Assembly: GCA_023159155.1 (NCBI GenBank)
Contig: JAJNNX010000071.1
Span: forward strand, 124,001-188,000
Length of the DNA stretch: 64,000 nucleotides
Direction: 5' to 3'
Origin: Ustulina deusta
Taxonomy: Eukaryota > Ascomycota > Sordariomycetes > Xylariales > Xylariaceae
This document shows, piece after piece, positions 58,568-64,000 of the stretch (position 1 is the first letter of the stretch; each line of letters starts with the position of its first letter). Below the pieces are notes generated by a model. It made no database searches. It saw only the letters and a program-made list of their open reading frames with translations, and was not told where the DNA came from. Made by a program: the position numbers and the translations under genes.

Positions 58568-61500
58568 ATGTACTGGCCCATCGGGACACCCAAGATATAC
58601 GCGACCACCACAGCCCATCCTCCAAGTCGAAGCGGCAGCCTCGTCGTCTCTCACGATGGCCTGCCACCGCACAGCCTCGCCGATGCGGCTTCGCCGTCCA
58701 GCTCAGAGTCCGCCGCAACCAAAGGCAAGGAGCTGAATCCCGAGGAGTCAGATGCTGTTCCTCTCACCCCTGCCACCCCGTACATTAGGTCCGTTGAGCA
58801 CGACACCTCCAAGTTTGGGGGTGCAAAACCCGGGATATATTACCTTGGTGTATCCGATCCCGCCGTAGTCCCGACCGGTGAGCCAATTGTCGCCTTGAAG
58901 GTCTCCCGAACTGGCCACTTGTTTGCCGTCATCACCGCGTCCACCTTGACTATCTGGCAGACCAAGGTTCGTCTCGCCCTTCTGACAACCCAACTCTGCC
59001 CATGCCACTTGTGCTGTCTGCTGACTTCGATATCCCCATGCGCAGCCCACTGTTGTCCTTGCCATCGTTGTTCGATCCGACCCTTCGTTGAGGACCTACG
59101 GCCCCAGCATAGACCTTCTCATAAGACCCGACTCGGCTATATTCGTATTGCAGACGAGCTTCGATTATCTGATTACATACTCTTTAGCCACAGACCCAGA
59201 AGCGAGGGTGTATAAACCCCATTTCGTCGACCACACAAATATACAGAGGCGACGGCAAAGCCATTTTGGCGGTCCCGGGAACAGCGCTCCCGACCAGATC
59301 CTGTTGGGGCCAGGTGAGGGTGCTGGTGTCCGGGATCTCAGTGTCCGATTTCGTCGAGTTATCAAAGTAGATGCCGGTATCAACTACGCCCTCGCGCTTG
59401 ATGACGAGTTAGTTGTGGCTACCAAGAAGCCTGCAACCGTTCAGTGCATTCGGTGGACGCCAGACAGTGCCTCTAGCCAGATAAGCACCGAGATTATTAG
59501 CCGTATGGGCTGGCTCGATAAGAAGGCCTCTATTCAGCAAATGACACATGACCGGCCCATGAATCTCTCTACCTGGGTTACGAATGACGGCAAGGCCTAT
59601 GCCGTGCAGCGCATACCGCCCACCCAGCCTGCTTCCGAGACGGATTCGAAGAAGTTATTCAAAGGGTATTGCTTCCATGCTCCTCAGGGTCCAGATCATC
59701 GTGCCGTCCGAGCCGCTGTGAATGCTCGATTCTCACTCATTGCGATAGGCTGTGCCGATGGAAGCATCCATGTGTATTCTGCTCGAGATTATGCTGGGAC
59801 TATCCCTCCTTCGCACACGCATAAAACAACAGTATCTCTAAACCAATCGGGTCGGTTGACTACGCTCAGCTATTCTCCTGACGGATACTGCTTATTCGCT
59901 GGTTATGAGAAGGGCTGGGCAACATGGAGTGTATTCGGCAAATCTGCTTCTAACAGTTTCAATGCAGATTACTCTATTACTCACACTAACGAAGAGGGCT
60001 GGTTGATGGGCATCATCGATGCTTGTTGGGTTGGTGGTGCTTGTGAGCTGCTTCTTATCGGCCGAGAAAGCAATGCAATTTGGTCCCTAGAGATGGCTCG
60101 GAGTGCTGTGACAGGTTGCTACAGTCCGCCCAACCTTTTTCGGACAGTGCTCCAAAGCTCATCAAGTATCATGGTTTACAGAGGCTACGATCTCCCTGAT
60201 CTAACCAGCATTTCCGCTGAACCTTTCCTTTGGCACACAACAAGGGTACCGTCCAATTATCTGCTTAATCAGTGGCCGATTAGGTGCACTGTTATTTCTC
60301 CAGATGGTAGGTATGTCGCTGTCGCCGGAAGACGTGGTCTTGCACATTATAGCGTCAACAGCGGCCGCTGGAAGACGTTCGCTAATAGCGCTATGGAGAA
60401 TGAGTTTCAAGTCCGGGGCGGGATGTGTTGGTATCAGCATATCCTCGTGGCGGCGATTGAAGCTAACAGATCACATGAACTTCGTCTTTATTCGCGGGAA
60501 GCTGCTTTAGACAGCTCAAATGTCATGTTTACACAGCAGATGCCTGCACCCATTGTCCTAATCACGCCTTCCGGGGAAGATTCTCTGTTGGTATACACCT
60601 ACGAAAATTTACTTTACCACTTCGTTTTTGCGCCTGTATCTGGCATCATACAACCCATCCAAGTTGGACAAATTGCCTTCAACGGCATAGTGCGGTCTCC
60701 CGCACGAGTGCGAGGACTCAGTTGGATATTACCTGAAAAGCAGATGATGGACGGTGACCCTTCTCAAGACGTCGCCTACGCATCAGTGCTCTTCTTGGTT
60801 GATGGGAAACTCGTTCTTCTCCAACCGTCCGTGAACCAGGGCGGTCAACTTAAATACGATATGCGTGTTATATCCCATAGTGTAGAGTTCTACACGAGCA
60901 TGAGAGACCAGTCTTCGATTTATATGCTCAATGCAAACAGCGATTATTTTTCGTGGGACGCTGACCAAGGCAGCTTGCGAAATTCTTTATGGATATTTGA
61001 AGGCCAGGCGTTGAAACTGTGGCCCGATGTACACGACGTTTTGTATGCTGCTTCGAACGACTCTAACAGAGAGCTGCCTCCGACGGTCTCGATTCCGCTC
61101 GACTTCTACCCCCTCTCGATTCTACTGGGCAAGGGAATTGTGCTTGGGGTTGAACCCGATCTTGTCCAACGCAGAGATATCAACTACTCATTCTTCCGAT
61201 TCTCCATTAGGGTGAGTAGCACCACTTCCTGCGTACAGAGCTACAAAGCTATCCTTTGCTAACAAACACTCTAGACTCACCTGTTTCTGCCCGATATCTT
61301 ACAATTTCATCTCAAGAGGAACGACGCAACCGCGGCTCTCATCCTAGCTCGGCAATACCAGGACTTAGAATATTTTGCTCATGGGCTTGAGGTACTTTTA
61401 CATCATGTTTTAGACGAAGAGGTCGACTTAGCACCACCACCAGAAGCAGCACTTCTTCCGAGAGTCCTAACGTTGCTCTCCTCCTTCACGCAATACCTTG

Positions 61501-61970
61501 ATATTGTTGTTCAATGTACTAGAAAGACCGAGGTCAGGTCATGGCGAACGCTTTTTGCATACTTGCCACCGCCTCAGGAATTATTTGAAGAGTCGCTGCA
61601 ACGAGGCTCGCTGAAGACGGCGGGAGGTTATTTATTGATATTGCACACCTTCGAAGAACTAGAAGCCGCATCAGAGCAGTCTGTCCGGCTATTATCACGG
61701 GCCATCAGGGAAGAGGACTGGGAGCTCTGTAAGGAACTGGCACGGTTCTTGGCGGCGATGGATGAGAGCGGGGAAACACTCCGCGAGGCAATGGAGCTGG
61801 TCAACCTGCAGGTGAAGGAGTCGGAAAATCCGGAAACAATGACGAAGCTAGAAGTGCCTTCGTTTAGGAGTAATGGTCATTCAAGGCTACGGCGACAGAA
61901 TTCGGAAGCGGGCTCGGATATACAGTCAACTAGTGACGTAAGCAGTCATGGTACAGCAAGTCCGGTGTGA
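58568..61970 (+). CDS. RIC1: RIC1, Ypt6/Rab6 GEF subunit
   Basis: Three exons (58568-58966, 59046-61211, 61275-61970) encode 1,086 residues. Ric1 with Rgp1 activates the Golgi GTPase Ypt6 in endosome-to-Golgi traffic. The N-terminus opens MYWPIGTPKIYATTTAHP, a family hallmark, followed by degenerate WD/beta-propeller repeats (KVSRTGHLFAVITASTLTIW; FSLIAIGCADGSIHVYS; LTTLSYSPDGYCLFAGYEKG-WATWS; CTVISPDGRYVAVAGRRGL). Further on come NYLLNQWPIRC and the C-terminal RIC1 domain with FLPDILQFHLKRNDATAALI, YFAHGLEVLLHHVLDEE, TLFAYLPPPQELFEES and GGYLLILHTFEE. The Ser-rich tail ends HGTASPV. The introns have gttcgt and gtgagt donors; the acceptors are gcgcag and ctctag. Length matches the family. Confidence 0.96.
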
Positions 61971-63292
61971 ATGAAATAGGCCCGGTGGATCGATACGAAG
62001 TATTCGAGTGTAGGGGTGTGTAGATGGGTGGCCGGTATTGTATACAGGCACACGAAGCACATTTTGAATGATACCGATACTAAGCAGGCGGCGGTTCCAA
62101 GTTGTTGATAAATGTGGAGAAGGCTCTCTTCATCAGGGGGGGATCATATCTTGCTTTTTCCTTATGCAGATTCTATTATGGCACAGAGACCTGTTAATGG
62201 TGGGGGGGAGGTGAAAGGTCGTGGAATTGAAGAACTACTTAATATGGTGTGTTTTGGGTGCTTCACCCAAATACTATTCAGCGCTTCCACTTATGATTAG
62301 CAGCTCAACAGAGACTTGACGGCTTCGCTCCTTTCACTCCTTGAAAGATGAGGGAGATGCCAAGTGACGCAGGGATGTTAGAATTCTTTATCATAGCCAC
62401 GGTGTATAGATTAGCAATGACACTTGTGAACAGTCCTGCCTGGCTAGGAAGACTGTGGGGTTGGTTGTTTTGTCAACAACTTGGTGAAGTAACTCGACGG
62501 TCAAGCCTAGGGAAGTCTGAGAAGCAGTGTGAGGAACAGCTTTCTGATTTCTGGACTCTCATGGCTAGGTCTCATTGTGAGGCTGAATGAATACCTACCC
62601 AATCCCTCAATCCCGTTCATGCCTTGAGAGGCGCAAACTGCCTACTTTTGGCATTGAAAGCTCGAACCGGGCCTCTTTGTATTGTTTACGTCGGTACTAG
62701 GTATTCTCAGAGACGGCATGTTCTCGACTTGATGTGCCGAATAACTGCATATATGGCTGTGCTCCATCTCCAGCCATAACATCTACCACAAAACATCCCT
62801 GTGTACTAACTAGGTACCTCGTGTACAGGGCCTGTGCCTACCTAGGTAGGTGGGGCATAGCCGGTTAGGACCTAGGTAGGTAGGTAGTCTCGATGGGTAC
62901 CTGCAAGTAGGCAGGTCATCGAACCCCACCAAAGAAAGTCCGGCTACAATCGACCTGTGCCCTCAACTTGAACCCCTCCAACCTCCCAACGACTGGGAGC
63001 TGTCGACCTACCTCCTGCTTGTCCACCAACCGGCCAGCATCTTGTCCGTCCCGCCCCTCCGCCCTCCGCCCTCCGCCCCCACCCCCCGCAACAAGGTATT
63101 TCAGCCTTGTTAGTACACGTCCTCTTCCCGACGCCCGACGTATCGGTATCCGACCGGGCCAGCAGATACACGGATGTTTGACGGGGTAGGAAATACCGAA
63201 TACCACTGCCGATACAACATTCTGCTCGGAATCGTCATCGACCTCCCGAGCTCAATACCCAATTCTTTCTCTGCACACAGGCGCCGCACACA
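61971..63292. other. Intergenic region, RIC1 to CK2 beta
   Basis: 3' flank of RIC1, then promoter and leader of the CK2 beta gene. A TAGGTA block lies at 62,815-62,895 and a CCGCCCTCC tandem (about 63,052-63,078) in the probable leader. Frames at 62,112-62,590 show no protein-like conservation that I recognise. Confidence 0.6.
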
Positions 63293-64000
63293 ATGATGGA
63301 AGAGTTTGCTTCAGAGTCCGATAGCGACTACACTAGTTACTGGCGAGATTGGGTGAGCCTGGATTTTCTGGTCTTGCCCGATCTGGTATTCCTGTGCTGA
63401 CCCTCTCTTCTCCAGTTTATCTCATCTCGAGGCAACGAGTACTTCTGCGAAATCGACGAAGACTATCTGACCGATCGTTTCAACTTGACTGGCCTTAACA
63501 CGGAAGTCCAGTACTATCAGTATGCCCTTGATCTAATCACCGACGTATTCGATCTCGACTGCGACGATGACATGAGAGAGACCATAGAGAAGTCGGCCCG
63601 CCACCTATACGGCCTGATACATGCCCGCTATATCGTCACGACGAGAGGCCTAGCCAAGATGGTAATGCGTTGATATCCCCGGTCGCTTTGTTCTGCCTTG
63701 CCGCTAACCTGCCTCGCCTCATAGCTCGACAAATATAAGAAAGCAGACTTTGGCAAGTGTCCAAGGGTCTTCTGTCGGTCCCATCCACTGTTGCCGATGG
63801 GCCAGACCGATGCACCCCACCAGAAACCTGTCAAGCTTTACTGTGTCCGTTGCGAGGATGTATACAACCCCAAGTCCTCCCGCCACGCCGCTATTGACGG
63901 TGCCTACTTTGGTACTTCGTTCCATAACATCATGTTCCAGGTCTACCCGGCCCTGGTACCGTCCAAGAGCGCCGAACGTTACATTCCTCGCGTCTATGGC
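63293..64000 (+). CDS. Casein kinase II regulatory (beta) subunit, 3' partial
   Basis: Exons 63293-63352, 63416-63661 and 63725 to the window edge; both introns are 63 nt. CK2 beta dimerises through a zinc ribbon and assembles and modulates the CK2 alpha kinases in nucleus and cytoplasm. After an acidic N-terminus (MMEEFASESDSDYTSYWRDW) come FISSRGNEYFCEIDEDYLTD, RFNLTGLNTEV and an acidic loop (DLDCDDDMRE). YGLIHARYIVTTRGLAKM follows. The zinc cysteines are visible in CPRVFC and CVRC, followed by the invariant SSRHAAIDGAYFGTSF. The MSSSEE autophosphorylation start of animal CK2 beta is absent, and the acidic loop is shorter than in animals. The second Met codon (63296) is an equally possible start. 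CKB1 versus CKB2 orthology was not decided. Confidence 0.96.

Overview
The window looks like nuclear DNA of a filamentous ascomycete (Pezizomycotina, most likely a Sordariomycete). Most genes carry short introns of 52-277 nt with GT...AG ends, many with CTAAC/CTRAC-type branch sites. The proteins are recognisably fungal (NPR3, SFT2, RIC1, Zn2Cys6 and C2H2 regulators). Intergenic spaces are long (up to 6 kb) and littered with TAGGTA/TACCTA tetranucleotide runs. There are no operons. rRNA, convincing tRNA and CRISPR arrays were not seen. Assignments come from reading translated sequence by eye; no database search was run. Exon coordinates were placed by splice signals plus reading-frame continuity.

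Layout: 1-2040 NPR3 (+, 5' end outside the window); 2969-4585 bHLH regulator (-); a 6 kb gene-free stretch; 10660-11815 SFT2 (+); a 5 kb gap holding a 399-bp inverted-repeat element; 17070-19708 La-motif protein of the Sro9/LARP type (+); a 3.8 kb gap with a second, weaker transposon relic; 23497-25587 DUF3824-like Gly/Ala-zipper and Arg/Ser-rich protein (+); 27346-29373 CLF1 (-) head to head with 29893-31828 PRP31 (+); a 7.8 kb gap containing an unrecognised small spliced gene candidate (34583-34903, -); 39667-40485 C2H2 regulator (+); a gap with a short-chain dehydrogenase relic; 44352-46964 an eight-exon fusion of a FAR1/WRKY-GCM1-like zinc domain to an omega-type glutathione transferase (-); an AT-rich unassigned gap; 51400-54426 Zn2Cys6 regulator (-); 56282-57614 THO subunit TEX1/THOC3 (-) head to head with 58568-61970 RIC1 (+); 63293-64000 casein kinase II beta subunit (+, 3' end outside).

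Functionally this is a mostly housekeeping neighbourhood. RNA metabolism is over-represented (CLF1, PRP31, TEX1, Sro9-like). Golgi traffic (SFT2, RIC1) and nutrient or kinase signalling (NPR3, CK2 beta) are also present, with four candidate transcription regulators. The genes are independently transcribed; two divergent pairs (CLF1/PRP31 and TEX1/RIC1) may share promoter regions. The most unusual item is the GST fusion. Its catalytic-type Cys codon is assembled across an intron, and its N-terminal half carries a Cys...Cys...Trp...His-x-His pattern typical of transposase-derived DNA-binding domains.
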